Assembly: GCA_023014485.1 (NCBI GenBank) | Contig: JAJOZX010000877.1 | Location: 186,001 to 250,000, forward strand | Direction: 5' to 3' | Length of the DNA stretch: 64,000 nucleotides | Source of the DNA: Bathynomus jamesi | Taxonomy: Eukaryota; Arthropoda; Malacostraca; Isopoda; Cirolanidae | Shown here: piece after piece, positions 10,859 through 25,076 of the stretch | How the letters are laid out: each line of letters opens with the position of its first letter | Numbering within the stretch: position 1 is the stretch's first letter | Translations under genes and position numbers: made by a program | Notes under the pieces: model-generated | What the model was told of the DNA's origin: nothing | The model's database searches: none | Seen by the model: only the letters and a program-made list of their open reading frames with translations

Positions 10859-11102
10859 GAAAAGTCTTCTTTAATGCGCAACGTTTCGAGCAATACGCTC
10901 ATCATCAGGCTAGATAATAACAATATGAAATTAGAATCAATAAATAAATGTGAACAAGACAAAATAATTTCTATAAAAAGACTAAAAGAAGAGGGTTAAA
11001 TTCAAAGTTATAAAAGTTTACATATAAAATTACAAGAATTTTAAAAGCTATTTTTAAATTACTTATAGTAAATTTGAAATTAGTACACTGGAATAATTAA
11101 CA

Positions 11103-12766
11103 CTAATACAATGGATTGGGGTGCAGAGAATTTAAGAAGTTAAAAAATTGTTGCGCTTGTACAGCATTATCAAAAACAGCTATCGAGTCATCAACGAAGC
11201 GTCGATAGAAAATTGGTTTACAATGAGTGGGAGATTGTCTAAAAATTACACTTTCTAAATGAGTCATAAAAAATCAGCTGATAGAGGTCCGACGGGTGAT
11301 CCCATCCCAACACCATCAATTTGTTGGTAAACCTTATTATTGAAAGTAAAATAACATTGCTTAAAAACCAATTCTAAAAGTTCCTTAAAATAAGAACATG
11401 AAAAACCATGAAAACTATCATCAGAGCTAAAAACCCTTTCTAAAATAATGGCAATAGTTTCTGATACAGGTACATTCGTGAAAAGCGACTTTACATCAAA
11501 ACTGACAAAAAACTTTTTTGAATCGAAATTCTTACTAAGAAGATCTTTTTGAAATTCATAAGAGTTATTTATAGTATAAGCATTTTTCGCAAAAGGTGAC
11601 AGGAGACCAACAACAAATTTTGACAATTGAAAGGTAGGCAAGTTATACGAAGCTAAAATGGGACGGAGAGGTGTTCCAACTTTATGGATTTTAGGCAAAC
11701 AGTATAATTGAGCAAGATTAGAACCAGATACGAACAACTGAGAGTAAGTATCATTTTTTATTATCTTTAAAGACTTTAATCGTGACAAAAATCTATTAAC
11801 TTGGTCTTCCAACCTTAAAATGACTTTATTGATGGGTTCAAGAATTTGTTTGAATTTGCTAACATCACTTAGGATTTCATTAGTTTTATTTATGTAATCA
11901 GATTTATTCAAAATAACAACTCCGTTGCCCTTGTCCGGTCTAGTCACAACAATCTCCTGGTTCTTTGCCAAATTCTTAATAACCTGCAAGTCACTCTTCT
12001 TAAATATGAAAGATTTAAATTTAAGGTTTCTAAGTTTGTGAAAAAATTCATGAGTTAAATTAGCAAACTGACATTTAAAATTATTGAAATCACCGACATG
12101 GGGAACATTTTTCAAGCCATTAAAAAATTTTTCAAAGTAAAGAAAAAACGAAGGCTTATATATTTGAAATAACGGAAGCTTAAATTGCAAGCCAAGTGAG
12201 AGTAAAAACCTTTCCCGAGGGGATAGGGTGTAACTAGAAAAATTCGAAATTACTTTATCAGAATTGAAAAAATTAGGTGAATTCAGGCCCAGGGCCTTTA
12301 ACTTACGTTCATGAGTTTCAGAAATGGTAGAATGAAACTTTTCAAGTTCACGCTGTACAAGAGAAATTATTAATAAATAATCCAACAACGAAAGGGTATT
12401 TTTAAGGGTAATTATATGAAGCTCAAGCGACTTATTATGCGAGTCTGAAATTTTGATTTTATAATTAATTTCATTATTTAATAAATATTCCAGGGAAGAT
12501 TGATAAAATTCAGAGTCATATAGATTGTCACGATAAAGTTTGAAGTAAACGAATTTCGGGAAAACCCTGCAGGTACGACACATTTCAAGAAAATAACAAT
12601 CGAGTTTTGACTTGAGAAGCTTTCGTGAAGTCTTCCAAACATGGCGATAAGCCCTAAGGCCATCTTGTCCATACCTTGAGTATATATAGTCATGCGGTTT
12701 GCTTCTACAAAGCTTCAATTTAATATTTAGGAGAAATCCAATGACAAGGAGGAATGTAAATGCCAT
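11103..12766 (-). pseudogene. PLE reverse transcriptase, unit M1, one frameshift
   Basis: Opens with MAFTFLL at 12766 and is open for 500 codons to SADF at 11264. There the A run after CAT is one base shorter than in intact units (near 11271), shifting out of frame before the catalytic YRRFVDD segment. The remainder to the stop at 11103 is present in another frame. Otherwise nearly identical to the intact unit at 27229-28893. Confidence 0.88.
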
Positions 12767-13010
12767 GAAAAGTCTTCTTTAATGCGCAACGTTTCGAGCA
12801 ATACGCTCATCATCAGGCTAGATAATAACAATATGAAATTAGAATCAATAAATAAATGTGAACAAGACAAAATAATTTCTATAAAAAGACTAAAAGAAGA
12901 GGGTTAAATTCAAAGTTATAAAAGTTTACATATAAAATTACAAGAATTTTAAAAGCTATTTTTAAATTACTTATAGTAAATTTGAAATTAGTACACTGGA
13001 ATAATTAACA

Positions 13011-14674
13011 CTAATACAATGGATTGGGGTGCAGAGAATTTAAGAAGTTAAAAAATTGTTGCGCTTGTACAGCATTATCAAAAACAGCTATCGAGTCATC
13101 AACGAAGCGTCGATAGAAAATTGGTTTACAATGAGTGGGAGATTGTCTAAAAATTACACTTTCTAAATGAGTCATAAAAAAATCAGCTGATAGAGGTCCG
13201 ACGGGTGATCCCATCCCAACACCATCAATTTGTTGGTAAACCTTATTATTGAAAGTAAAATAACATTGCTTAAAACCAATTCTAAAAGTTCCTTAAAATA
13301 AGAACATGAAAAACCATGAAAACTATCATCAGAGCTAAAAACCCTTTCTAAAATAATGGCAATAGTTTCTGATACAGGTACATTCGTGAAAAGCGACTTT
13401 ACATCAAAACTGACAAAAAACTTTTTTGAATCGAAATTCTTACTAAGAAGATCTTTTTGAAATTCATAAGAGTTATTTATAGTATAAGCATTTTTCGCAA
13501 AAGGTGACAGGAGACCAACAACAAATTTTGACAATTGAAAGGTAGGCAAGTTATACGAAGCTAAAATGGGACGGAGAGGTGTTCCAACTTTATGGATTTT
13601 AGGCAAACAGTATAATTGAGCAAGATTAGAACCAGATACGAACAACTGAGAGTAAGTATCATTTTTTATTATCTTTAAAGACTTTAATCGTGACAAAAAT
13701 CTATTAACTTGGTCTTCCAACCTTAAAATGACTTTATTGATGGGTTCAAGAATTTGTTTGAATTTGCTAACATCACTTAGGATTTCATTAGTTTTATTTA
13801 TGTAATCAGATTTATTCAAAATAACAACTCCGTTGCCCTTGTCCGGTCTAGTCACAACAATCTCCTGGTTCTTTGCCAAATTCTTAATAACCTGCAAGTC
13901 ACTCTTCTTAAATATGAAAGATTTAAATTTAAGGTTTCTAAGTTTGTGAAAAAATTCATGAGTTAAATTAGCAAACTGACATTTAAAATTATTGAAATCA
14001 CCGACATGGGGAACATTTTTCAAGCCATTAAAAAATTTTTCAAAGTAAAGAAAAAACGAAGGCTTATATATTTGAAATAACGGAAGCTTAAATTGCAAGC
14101 CAAGTGAGAGTAAAAACCTTTCCCGAGGGGATAGGGTGTAACTAGAAAAATTCGAAATTACTTTATCAGAATTGAAAAAATTAGGTGAATTCAGGCCCAG
14201 GGCCTTTAACTTACGTTCATGAGTTTCAGAAATGGTAGAATGAAACTTTTCAAGTTCACGCTGTACAAGAGAAATTATTAATAAATAATCCAACAACGAA
14301 AGGGTATTTTTAAGGGTAATTATATGAAGCTCAAGCGACTTATTATGCGAGTCTGAAATTTTGATTTTATAATTAATTTCATTATTTAATAAATATTCCA
14401 GGGAAGATTGATAAAATTCAGAGTCATATAGATTGTCACGATAAAGTTTGAAGTAAACGAATTTCGGGAAAACCCTGCAGGTACGACACATTTCAAGAAA
14501 ATAACAATCGAGTTTTGACTTGAGAAGCTTTCGTGAAGTCTTCCAAACATGGCGATAAGCCCTAAGGCCATCTTGTCCATACCTTGAGTATATATAGTCA
14601 TGCGGTTTGCTTCTACAAAGCTTCAATTTAATATTTAGGAGAAATCCAATGACAAGGAGGAATGTAAATGCCAT
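13011..14674 (-). pseudogene. PLE reverse transcriptase, unit M2, one frameshift
   Basis: Open from 14674 to about 13275, where one A is missing from the run in ttaaaaccaatt (five As in intact units), shifting the frame at LELV. The tail with MGSPVGPLSADFFM and YRRFVDD continues in frame at 13011-13214. Full-length unit otherwise. Confidence 0.88.
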
Positions 14675-14918
14675 GAAAAGTCTTCTTTAATGCGCAACGT
14701 TTCGAGCAATACGCTCATCATCAGGCTAGATAATAACAATATGAAATTAGAATCAATAAATAAATGTGAACAAGACAAAATAATTTCTATAAAAAGACTA
14801 AAAGAAGAGGGTTAAATTCAAAGTTATAAAAGTTTACATATAAAATTACAAGAATTTTAAAAGCTATTTTTAAATTACTTATAGTAAATTTGAAATTAGT
14901 ACACTGGAATAATTAACA

Positions 14919-16578
14919 CTAATACAATGGATTCGGGTGCAGAGAATTTAAGAAGTTAAAAAATTGTTGCGCTTGTACAGCATTATCAAAAACAGCTATC
15001 GAGTCATCAACGAAGCGTCGATAGAAAATTGGTTTACAATGAGTGGGAGATTGTCTAAAAATTACACTTTCTAAATGAGTCATAAAAAAATCAGCTGATA
15101 GAGGTCCGACGGGTGATCCCATCCCAACACCATCAATTTGTTGGTAAACCTTATTATTGAAAGTAAAATAACATTGCTTAAAAACCAATTCTAAAAGTTC
15201 CTTAAAATAAGAACATGAAAAACCATGAAAACTATCATCAGAGCTAAAAACCCTTTCTAAAATAATGGCAATAGTTTCTGATACAGGTACATTCGTGAAA
15301 AGCGACTTTACATCAAAACTGACAAAAAACTTTTTTGAATCGAAATTCTTACTAAGAAGATCTTTTTGAAATTCATAAGAGTTATTTATAGTATAAGCAT
15401 TTTTCGCAAAAGGTGACAGGAGACCAACAACAAATTTTGACAATTGAAAGGTAGGCAAGTTATACGAAGCTAAAATGGGACGGAGAGGTGTTCCAACTTT
15501 ATGGATTTTAGGCAAACAGTATAATTGAGCAAGATTAGAACCAATACGAACAACTGAGAGTAAGTATCATTTTTTTTATCTTTAAAGACTTTAATCGTGA
15601 CAAAAATCTATTAACTTGGTCTTCCAACCTTAAAATGACTTTATTGATGGGTTCAAGAATTTGTTTGAATTTGCTAACATCACTTAGGATTTCATTAGTT
15701 TTATTTATGTAATCAGATTTATTCAAAATAACAACTCCGTTGCCCTTGTCCGGTCTAGTCACAACAATCTCCTGGTTCTTTGCCAAATTCTTAATAACCT
15801 GCAAGTCACTCTTCTTAAATATGAAAGATTTAAATTTAAGGTTTCTAAGTTGTGAAAAAATTCATGAGTTAAATTAGCAAACTGACATTTAAAATTATTG
15901 AAATCACCGACATGGGGAACATTTTTCAAGCCATTAAAAAATTTTTCAAAGTAAAGAAAAAACGAAGGCTTATATATTTGAAATAACGGAAGCTTAAATT
16001 GCAAGCCAAGTGAGAGTAAAAACCTTTCCCGAGGGGATAGGGTGTAACTAGAAAAATTCGAAATTACTTTATCAGAATTGAAAAAATTAGGTGAATTCAG
16101 GCCCAGGGCCTTTAACTTACGTTCATGAGTTTCAGAAATGGTAGAATGAAACTTTTCAAGTTCACGCTGTACAAGAGAAATTATTAATAAATAATCCAAC
16201 AACGAAAGGGTATTTTTAAGGGTAATTATATGAAGCTCAAGCGACTTATTATGCGAGTCTGAAATTTTGATTTTTAATTAATTTCATTATTTAATAAATA
16301 TTCCAGGGAAGATTGATAAAATTCAGAGTCATATAGATTGTCACGATAAAGTTTGAAGTAAACGAATTTCGGGAAAACCCTGCAGGTACGACACATTTCA
16401 AGAAAATAACAATCGAGTTTTGACTTGAGAAGCTTTCGTGAAGTCTTCCAAACATGCGATAAGCCCTAAGGCCATCTTGTCCATACCTTGAGTATATATA
16501 GTCATGCGGTTTGCTTCTACAAAGCTTCAATTTAATATTTAGGAGAAATCCAATGACAAGGAGGAATGTAAATGCCAT
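14919..16578 (-). pseudogene. PLE reverse transcriptase, unit M3, several frameshifts
   Basis: Broken into frames 16291-16578, 15759-16202, 15535-15804 and 14919-15515. The last keeps an open stretch of 198 codons from MPKIHKVGTPLRPI through FVSFDVKSLFTNV to YRRFVDD and the normal stop. The lesions are short indels in or beside A/T runs (for example near 15543, 15576, 15850 and 16273). Confidence 0.85.
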
Positions 16579-16820
16579 GAAAGTCTTCTTTAATGCGCAA
16601 CGTTTCGAGCAATACGCTCATCATCAGGCTAGATAATAACAATATGAAATTAGAATCAATAAATAAATGTGAACAAGACAAATAATTTCTATAAAAAGAC
16701 TAAAAGAAGAGGGTTAAATTCAAAGTTATAAAAGTTTACATATAAAATTACAAGAATTTTAAAAGCTATTTTTAAATTACTTATAGTAAATTTGAAATTA
16801 GTACACTGGAATAATTAACA

Positions 16821-18471
16821 CTAATACAATGGATTGGGGTGCAGAGAATTTAAGAAGTTAAAAAATGTTGCGCTTGTACAGCATTATCAAAAACAGCTAT
16901 CGAGTCATCAACGAAGCGTCGATAGAAAATTGGTTTACAATGAGTGGGAGATTGTCTAAAAATTACACTTTCTAAATGAGTCATAAAAAAATCAGCTGAT
17001 AGAGGTCCGACGGGTGATCCCATCCCAACACCATCAATTTGTTGGTAAACCTTATTATTGAAAGTAAAATAACATTGCTTAAAAACCAATTCTAAAAGTT
17101 CCTTAAAATAAGAACATGAAAAACCATGAAAACTATCATCAGAGCTAAAAACCCTTTCTAAAATAATGGCAATAGTTTCTGATACAGGTACATTCGTGAA
17201 AAGCGACTTTACATCAAAACTGACAAAAACTTTTTTGAATCGAAATTCTTACTAAGAAGATCTTTTTGAAATTCATAAGAGTTATTTATAGTATAAGCAT
17301 TTTTCGCAAAAGGTGACAGGAGACCACAACAAATTTTGACAATTGAAAGGTAGGCAAGTTATACGAAGCTAAAATGGGACGGAGAGGTGTTCCAACTTTA
17401 TGGATTTTAGGCAAACAGTATAATTGAGCAAGATTAGAACCAGATACGAACACTGAGAGTAAGTATCATTTTTTATTATCTTTAAAGACTTTAATCGTGA
17501 CAAAAATCTATTAACTTGGTCTTCCAACCTTAAAATGACTTTATTGATGGGTTCAAGAATTTGTTTGAATTTGCTAACATCACTTAGGATTTCATTAGTT
17601 TTATTTATGTAATCAGATTTATTCAAAATAACAAGTCCGTTGCCCTTGTCCGGTCTAGTCACAACAATCTCCTGGTTCTTTGCCAAATTCTTAATAACCT
17701 GCAAGTCACTCTTCTTAAATATGAAAGATTTAAATTTAAGGTTTCTAAGTTTGTGAAAAAATTCATGAGTTAAATTAGCAAACTGACATTTAAAATTATT
17801 GAAATCACCGACATGGGGAACATTTTTCAAGCCATTAAAAATTTTTCAAAGTAAAGAAAAACGAAGGCTTATATATTTGAAATAACGGAAGCTTAAATTG
17901 CAAGCCAAGTGAGAGTAAAACCTTTCCCGAGGGGATAGGGTGTAACTAGAAAAATTCGAAATTACTTTATCAGAATTGAAAAAATTAGGTGAATTCAGGC
18001 CCAGGGCCTTTAACTTACGTTCATGAGTTTCAGAAATGGTAGAATGAAACTTTTCAAGTTCACGCTGTACAAAGAAATTATTAATAAATAATCCAACAAC
18101 GAAAGGGTATTTTTAAGGGTAATTATATGAAGCTCAAGCGACTTATTATGCGAGTCTGAAATTTTTTTTATAATTAATTTCATTATTTAATAAATATTCC
18201 AGGGAAGATTGATAAAATTCAGAGTCAATAGATTGTCACGATAAAGTTTGAAGTAAACGAATTTCGGGAAAACCCTGCAGGTACGACACATTTCAAGAAA
18301 ATAACAATCGAGTTTTGACTTGAGAAGCTTTCGTGAAGTCTTCCAAACATGGCGATAAGCCCTAAGGCCATCTTGTCCATACCTTGAGTATATATAGTCA
18401 TGCGGTTTGCTTCTACAAAGCTTCAATTTAATATTTAGGAGAATCCAATGACAAGGAGGAATTAATGCCAT
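16821..18471 (-). pseudogene. PLE reverse transcriptase, unit M4, many frameshifts
   Basis: Recognisable fragments at 18187-18471 (N terminus), 17369-17830 (TRPDKGNG region) and 16850-17089 (MGSPVGP, YRRFVDD). Many single-base deletions relative to the intact unit, mostly in homopolymers. Confidence 0.83.
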
Positions 18472-18712
18472 GAAAAGTCTTCTTTAATGCGCAACGTTTC
18501 GAGCAATACGCTCATCATCAGGCTAGATAATAACAATATGAAATTAGAATCAATAAATAATGTGAACAAGACAAAATAATTTCTATAAAAAGACTAAAAG
18601 AAGAGGGTTAAATTCAAAGTTATAAAGTTTACATATAAAATTACAAGAATTTTAAAAGCTATTTTAAATTACTTATAGTAAATTTGAAATTAGTACACTG
18701 GAATAATTAACA

Positions 18713-20367
18713 CTAATACAATGGATTGGGGTGCAGAGAATTTAAGAAGTTAAAAAATTGTTGCGCTTGTACAGCATTATCAAAACAGCTATCGAGTCAT
18801 CAACGAAGCGTCGATAGAAAATTGGTTTACAATGAGTGGGAGATTGTCTAAAAATTACACTTTCTAAATGAGTCATAAAAAATCAGCTGATAGAGGTCCG
18901 ACGGGTGATCCCATCCCAACACCATCAATTTGTTGGTAAACCTTATTATTGAAAGTAAATAACATTGCTTAAAAACCAATTCTAAAAGTTCCTTAAAATA
19001 AGACATGAAAAACCATGAAAACTATCATCAGAGCTAAAAACCCTTTCTAAAATAATGGCAATAGTTTCTGATACAGGTACATTCGTGAAAAGCGACTTTA
19101 CATCAAAACTGACAAAAAACTTTTTTGAATCGAAATTCTTACTAAGAAGATCTTTTTGAAATTCATAAGAGTTATTTATAGTATAAGCATTTTTCGCAAA
19201 AGGTGACAGGAGACCAACAACAAATTTTGACAATTGAAAGGTAGGCAAGTTATACGAAGCTAAAATGGGACGGAGAGGTGTTCCAACTTTATGGATTTTA
19301 GGCAAACAGTATAATTGAGCAAGATTAGAACCAGATACGAACAACTGAGAGTAAGTATCATTTTTTATTATCTTTAAAGACTTTAATCGTGACAAAAATC
19401 TATTAACTTGGTCTTCCAACTTAAAATGACTTTATTGATGGTTCAAGAATTTGTTTGAATTTGCTAACATCACTTAGGATTTCATTAGTTTTATTTATGT
19501 AATCAGATTTATTCAAATACAACTCCGTTGCCCTTGTCCGGTCTAGTCACAACAATCTCCTGGTTCTTTGCCAAATTCTTAATAACCTGCAAGTCACTCT
19601 TCTTAAATATGAAAAGATTTAAATTTAAGGTTTCTAAGTTTGTGAAAAATTCATGAGTTAAATTAGCAAACTGACATTTAAAATTATTGAAATCACCGAC
19701 ATGGGGAACATTTTTCAAGCCATTAAAAAATTTTTCAAAGTAAAGAAAAAACGAAGGCTTATATATTTGAAATAACGGAAGCTTAAATTGCAAGCCAAGT
19801 GAGAGTTAAAAACCTTTCCCGAGGGGATAGGGTGTAACTAGAAAAATTCGAAATACTTTATCAGAATTGAAAAAATTAGGTGAATTCAGGCCCAGGGCCT
19901 TTAACTTACGTTCATGAGTTTCAGAAATGGTAGAATGAAACTTTTCAAGTTCACGCTGTACAAGAGAAATTATTAATAAATAATCCAACAACGAAAGGGT
20001 ATTTTTAAGGGTAATTATATGAAGCTCAAGCGACTTATTATGCGAGTCTGAAATTTTGATTTTATAATTAATTTCATTATTTAAAAATATTCCAGGGAAG
20101 ATTGATAAAATTCAGAGTCATATAGATTGTCACGATAAAGTTTGAAGTAAACGAATTTCGGGAAAACCCTGCAGGTACGACACATTTCAAGAAAATAACA
20201 ATCGAGTTTGACTTGAGAAGCTTTCGTGAAGTCTTCCAAACATGGCGATAAGCCCTAAGGCCATCTTGTCCATACCTTGAGTATATATAGTCATGCGGTT
20301 TGCTTCTACAAAGCTTCAATTTAATATTTAGGAGAAATCCAATGACAAGGAGGAATGTAAATGCCAT
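18713..20367 (-). pseudogene. PLE reverse transcriptase, unit M5, many frameshifts
   Basis: Fragments at 20077-20367, 19806-19991, 19509-19793 and 18982-19419, the last spanning LYCLPKIHK and FVSFDVKSLFTNV. At 1893 bp this is the shortest period in the array, from accumulated 1-bp deletions. Confidence 0.83.
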
Positions 20368-20608
20368 GAAAAGTCTTCTTTAATGCGCAACGTTTCGAGC
20401 AATACGCTCATCATCAGGCTAGATAATAACAATATGAAATTAGAATCAATAAAAATGTGAACAAGACAAAATAATTTCTATAAAAAGACTAAAAGAAGAG
20501 GGTTAAATTCAAAGTTATAAAAGTTTACATATAAAATTACAAGAATTTTAAAAGCTATTTTTAAATTACTTATAGTAATTTGAAATTAGTACACTGGAAT
20601 AATTAACA

Positions 20609-22270
20609 CTAATACAATGGATTGGGGTGCAGAGAATTTAAGAAGTTAAAAAATTGTTGCGCTTGTACAGCATTATCAAAAACAGCTATCGAGTCATCAA
20701 CGAAGCGTCGATAGAAAATTGGTTTACAATGAGTGGGAGATTGTCTAAAAATTACACTTTCTAAATGAGTCATAAAAAAAATCAGCTGATAGAGGTCCGA
20801 CGGGTGATCCCATCCCAACACCATCAATTTGTTGGTAAACCTTATTATTGAAAGTAAAATAACATTGCTTAAAAACCAATTCTAAAAGTTCCTTAAATAA
20901 GAACATGAAAAACCATGAAAACTATCATCAGAGCTAAAAACCCTTTCTAAAATAATGGCAATAGTTTCTGATACAGGTACATTCGTGAAAAGCGACTTTA
21001 CATCAAAACTGACAAAAAACTTTTTTGAATCGAAATTCTTACTAAGAAGATCTTTTTGAAATTCATAAGAGTTATTTATAGTATAAGCATTTTTCGCAAA
21101 AGGTGACAGGAGACCAACAACAAATTTTGACAATTGAAAGTAGGCAAGTTATACGAAGCTAAAATGGGACGGAGAGGTGTTCCAACTTATGGATTTTAGG
21201 CAAACAGTATAATTGAGCAAGATTAGAACCAGATACGAACAACTGAGAGTAAGTAATCATTTTTATTATCTTAAAGACTTTAATCGTGACAAAAATCTAT
21301 TAATTGGTCTTCCAACCTTAAATGACTTTATTGATGGGTTCAAGAATTTGTTTTGAATTTGCTAACATCACTTAGGATTTCATTAGTTTTATTTATGTAA
21401 TCAGATTTATTCAAAATAACAACTCCGTTGCCCTTGTCCGGTCTAGTCACAACAATCTCCAGGTTCTTTGCCAAATTCTTAATAACCTGCAAGTCACTCT
21501 TCTTAAATATGAAAGTTTTAAATTTAAGGTTTCTAAGTTTGTGAAAAAATTCATGAGTTAAATTAGCAAACTGACATTTAAAATTATTGAAATCACCGAC
21601 ATGGGGAACATTTTTCAAGCCATTAAAAAATTTTTCAAAGTAAAGAAAAAACGAAGGCTTATATATATTTGAAATAACGGAAGCTTAAATTGCAAGCCAA
21701 GTGAGAGTAAAAACCTTTCCCGAGGGGATAGGGTGTAACTAGAAAAATTCGAAATTACTTTATCAGAATTGAAAAATTAGGTGAATTCAGGCCCAGGGCC
21801 TTTAACTTACGTTCATGAGTTTCAGAAATGGTAGAATGAAACTTTTCAAGTTCACGCTGTACAAGAGAAATTATTAATAAATAATCCAACAACGAAAGGG
21901 TATTTTTAAGGGTAATTATATGAAGCTCAAGCGACTTATTATGCGAGTCTGAAATTTTGATTTTATAATTAATTTCATTATTTAATAAATATTCCAGGGA
22001 AGATTGATAAAATTCAGAGTCATATAGATTGTCACGATAAAGTTTGAAGTAAACGAATTTCGGGAAAACCCTGCAGGTACGACACATTTCAAGAAAATAA
22101 CAATCGAGTTTTGACTTGAGAAGCTTTCGTGAAGTCTTCCAAACATGGCGATAAGCCCTAAGGCCATCTTGTCCATACCTTGAGTATATATAGTCATGCG
22201 GTTTGCTTCTACAAAGCTTCAATTTAATATTTAGGAGAAATCCAATGACAAGGAGGAATGTAAATGCCAT
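20609..22270 (-). pseudogene. PLE reverse transcriptase, unit M6, several frameshifts
   Basis: An open N-terminal 171 codons (21755-22270), then broken frames 21340-21618, 20882-21133 and 20609-20827, the last carrying YRRFVDD and the normal end. The region 21170-21350 is densest in indels (for example aagtaatcat, ttaattggtc, ttgttttgaa). Confidence 0.85.
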
Positions 22271-22513
22271 GAAAAGTCTTCTTTAATGCGCAACGTTTCG
22301 AGCAATACGCTCATCATCAGGCTAGATAATAACAATATGAAATTAGAATCAATAAATAAATGTGAACAAGACAAAATAATTTCTATAAAAAGACTAAAAG
22401 AAGAGGGTTAAATTCAAAGTTATAAAAGTTTACATATAAAATTACAAGAATTTTAAAAGCTATTTTTAATTACTTATAGTAAATTTGAAATTAGTACACT
22501 GGAATAATTAACA

Positions 22514-24172
22514 CTAATACAATGGATTCGGGTGCAGAGAATTTAAGAAGTTAAAAATTGTTGCGCTTGTACAGCATTATCAAAACAGCTATCGAGTCAT
22601 CAACGAAGCGTCGATAGAAAATTGGTTTACAATGAGTGGGAGATTGTCTAAAAATTACACTTTCTAAATGAGTCATAAAAAAATCAGCTGATAGAGAGTC
22701 CGACGGGTGATCCCATCCCAACACCATCAATTGTTGGTAAACCTTATTATTGAAAGTAAAATAACATTGCTTAAAAAACCAATTCTAAAAGTTCCTTAAA
22801 ATAAGAACATGAAAAACCATGAAAACTATCATCAGAGCTAAAAAACCCTTTCTAAAATAATGGCAATAGTTTCTGATACAGGTACATTCGTGAAAAGCGA
22901 CTTTACATCAAAACTGACAAAAAACTTTTTTGAATCGAAATTCTTACTAAGAAGATCTTTTTGAAATTCATAAGAGATTTATAGTATAAGCATTTTTCGC
23001 AAAAGGTGACAGGAGACCAACAAACAAATTTTGACAATTGAAAGGTAGGCAAGTTATACGAAGCTAAAATGGGACGGAGAGGTGTTCCAACTTTATGGAT
23101 TTTAGGCAAACAGTATAATTGAGCAAGATTAGAACCAGATACGAACAACTGAGAGTAAGTATCATTTTTTATTATCTTTAAAGACTTTAATCGTGACAAA
23201 ATCTATTAACTTGGTCTTCCAACCTTAAAATGACTTTATTGATGGGTTCAAGAATTTGTTTGAATTTGCTAACATCACTTAGGATTTCATTAGTTTTATT
23301 TATGTAATCAGATTTATTCAAAATAACAACTCCGTTGCCCTTGTCCGGTCTAGTCACAACAATCTCCTGGTTCTTTGCCAAATTCTTATAACCTGCAAGT
23401 CACTCTTCTTAAATATGAAAGATTTAAATTTAAGGTTCTAAGTTTGTGAAAAAATTCATGAGTTAAATTAGCAAACTGACATTTAAAATTATTGAAATCA
23501 CCGACATGGGGAACATTTTTCAAGCCATTAAAAAATTTTTCAAAGTAAAGAAAAAACGAAGGCTTATATATTTGAAATAACGGAAGCTTAAATTGCAAGC
23601 CAAGTGAGAGTAAAAACTTTCCCGAGGGGATAGGGTGTAACTAGAAAAATTCGAAATTACTTTATCAGAATTGAAAAAATTAGGTGAATTCAGGCCCAGG
23701 GCCTTTAACTTACGTTCATGAGTTTCAGAAATGGTAGAATGAAACTTTTCAAGTTCACGCTGTACAAGAGAAATTATTAATAAATAATCCAACAACGAAA
23801 GGGTATTTTTAAGGGTAATTATATGAAGCTCAAGCGACTTATTATGCGAGTCTGAAATTTTGATTTTATAATTAATTTCATTATTTAATAAATATTCCAG
23901 GGAAGATTGATAAAATTCAGAGTCATATAGATTGTCACGATAAAGTTTGAAGTAAACGAATTTCGGGAAAACCCTGCAGGTACGACACATTCAAGAAAAT
24001 AACAATCGAGTTTTGACTTGAGAAGCTTTCGTGAAGTCTTCCAAACATGGCGATAAGCCCTAAGGCCATCTTGTCCATACCTTGAGTATATATAGTCATG
24101 CGGTTTGCTTCTACAAAGCTTCAATTTAATATTTAGGAGAAATCCAATGACAAGGAGGAATGTAAATGCCAT
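22514..24172 (-). pseudogene. PLE reverse transcriptase, unit M7, several frameshifts
   Basis: Frames 23885-24172, 23520-23990, 23386-23598, 23187-23381 and 22903-23199. The part with MGSPVGP and YRRFVDD (22520-22800) holds further indels. Upstream on the minus strand (24173-24427) only the spacer of an eighth unit remains before the inversion point. Confidence 0.85.
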
Positions 24173-24423
24173 GAAAAGTCTTCTTTAATGCGCAACGTTT
24201 CGAGCAATACGCTCATCATCAGGCTAGATAATAACAATATGAAATTAGAATCAATAAATAAATGTGAACAAGACAAAATAATTTCTATAAAAAGACTAAA
24301 AGAAGAGGGTTAAATTCAAAGTTATAAAAGTTTACATATAAAATTACAAGAATTTTAAAAGCTATTTTTAAATTACTTATAGTAAATTTGAAATTAGTAC
24401 ACTGGAATAATTAACACTAATAC

Positions 24424-24427
24424 AATG
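24424..24427. other. Inversion junction inside the PLE array
   Basis: To the left the sequence follows minus-oriented units up to aatacaatg, just after the end of the RT frame. To the right it follows plus-oriented units from aatgatacttac, mid-frame. The two share AATG at the switch. The left portion reads leftward and the right rightward, making a giant inverted repeat with arms of about 13.6 and 4.75 kb. Confidence 0.85.
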
Positions 24428-25076
24428 ATACTTACTCTCAGTTGTTCGTATCTGGTTCTAATCTTGCTCAATTATACTGTTTGCCTAAAATCCATAAAGT
24501 TGGAACACCTCTCCGTCCCATTTTAGCTTCGTATAACTTGCCTACCTTTCAATTGTCAAAATTTGTTGTTGGTCTCCTGTCACCTTTTGCGAAAAATGCT
24601 TATACTATAAATAACTCTTATGAATTTCAAAAAGATCTTCTTAGTAAGAATTTCGATTCAAAAAAGTTTTTTGTCAGTTTTGATGTAAAGTCGCTTTTCA
24701 CGAATGTACCTGTATCAGAAACTATTGCCATTATTTTAGAAAGGGTTTTTAGCTCTGATGATAGTTTTCATGGTTTTTCATGTTCTTATTTTAAGGAACT
24801 TTTAGAATTGGTTTTTAAGCAATGTTATTTTACTTTCAATAATAAGGTTTACCAACAAATTGATGGTGTTGGGATGGGATCACCCGTCGGACCTCTATCA
24901 GCTGATTTTTTTATGACTCATTTAGAAAGTGTAATTTTTAGACAATCTCCCACTCATTGTAAACCAATTTTCTATCGACGCTTCGTTGATGACTCGATAG
25001 CTGTTTTTGATAATGCTGTACAAGCGCAACAATTTTTTAACTTCTTAAATTCTCTGCACCCAATCCATTGTATTAG
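24428..25076 (+). pseudogene. PLE reverse transcriptase, unit P0, 5'-truncated at the inversion
   Basis: The first plus-oriented copy begins mid-frame just before FVSGSNLAQLYCLPKIHK and runs through FVSFDVKSLFTNV, MGSPVGPLSADFFM and YRRFVDD. One C is missing in the run before the end (LHPIHC instead of LHPNPLY), so the frame continues to 25116. Confidence 0.87.
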
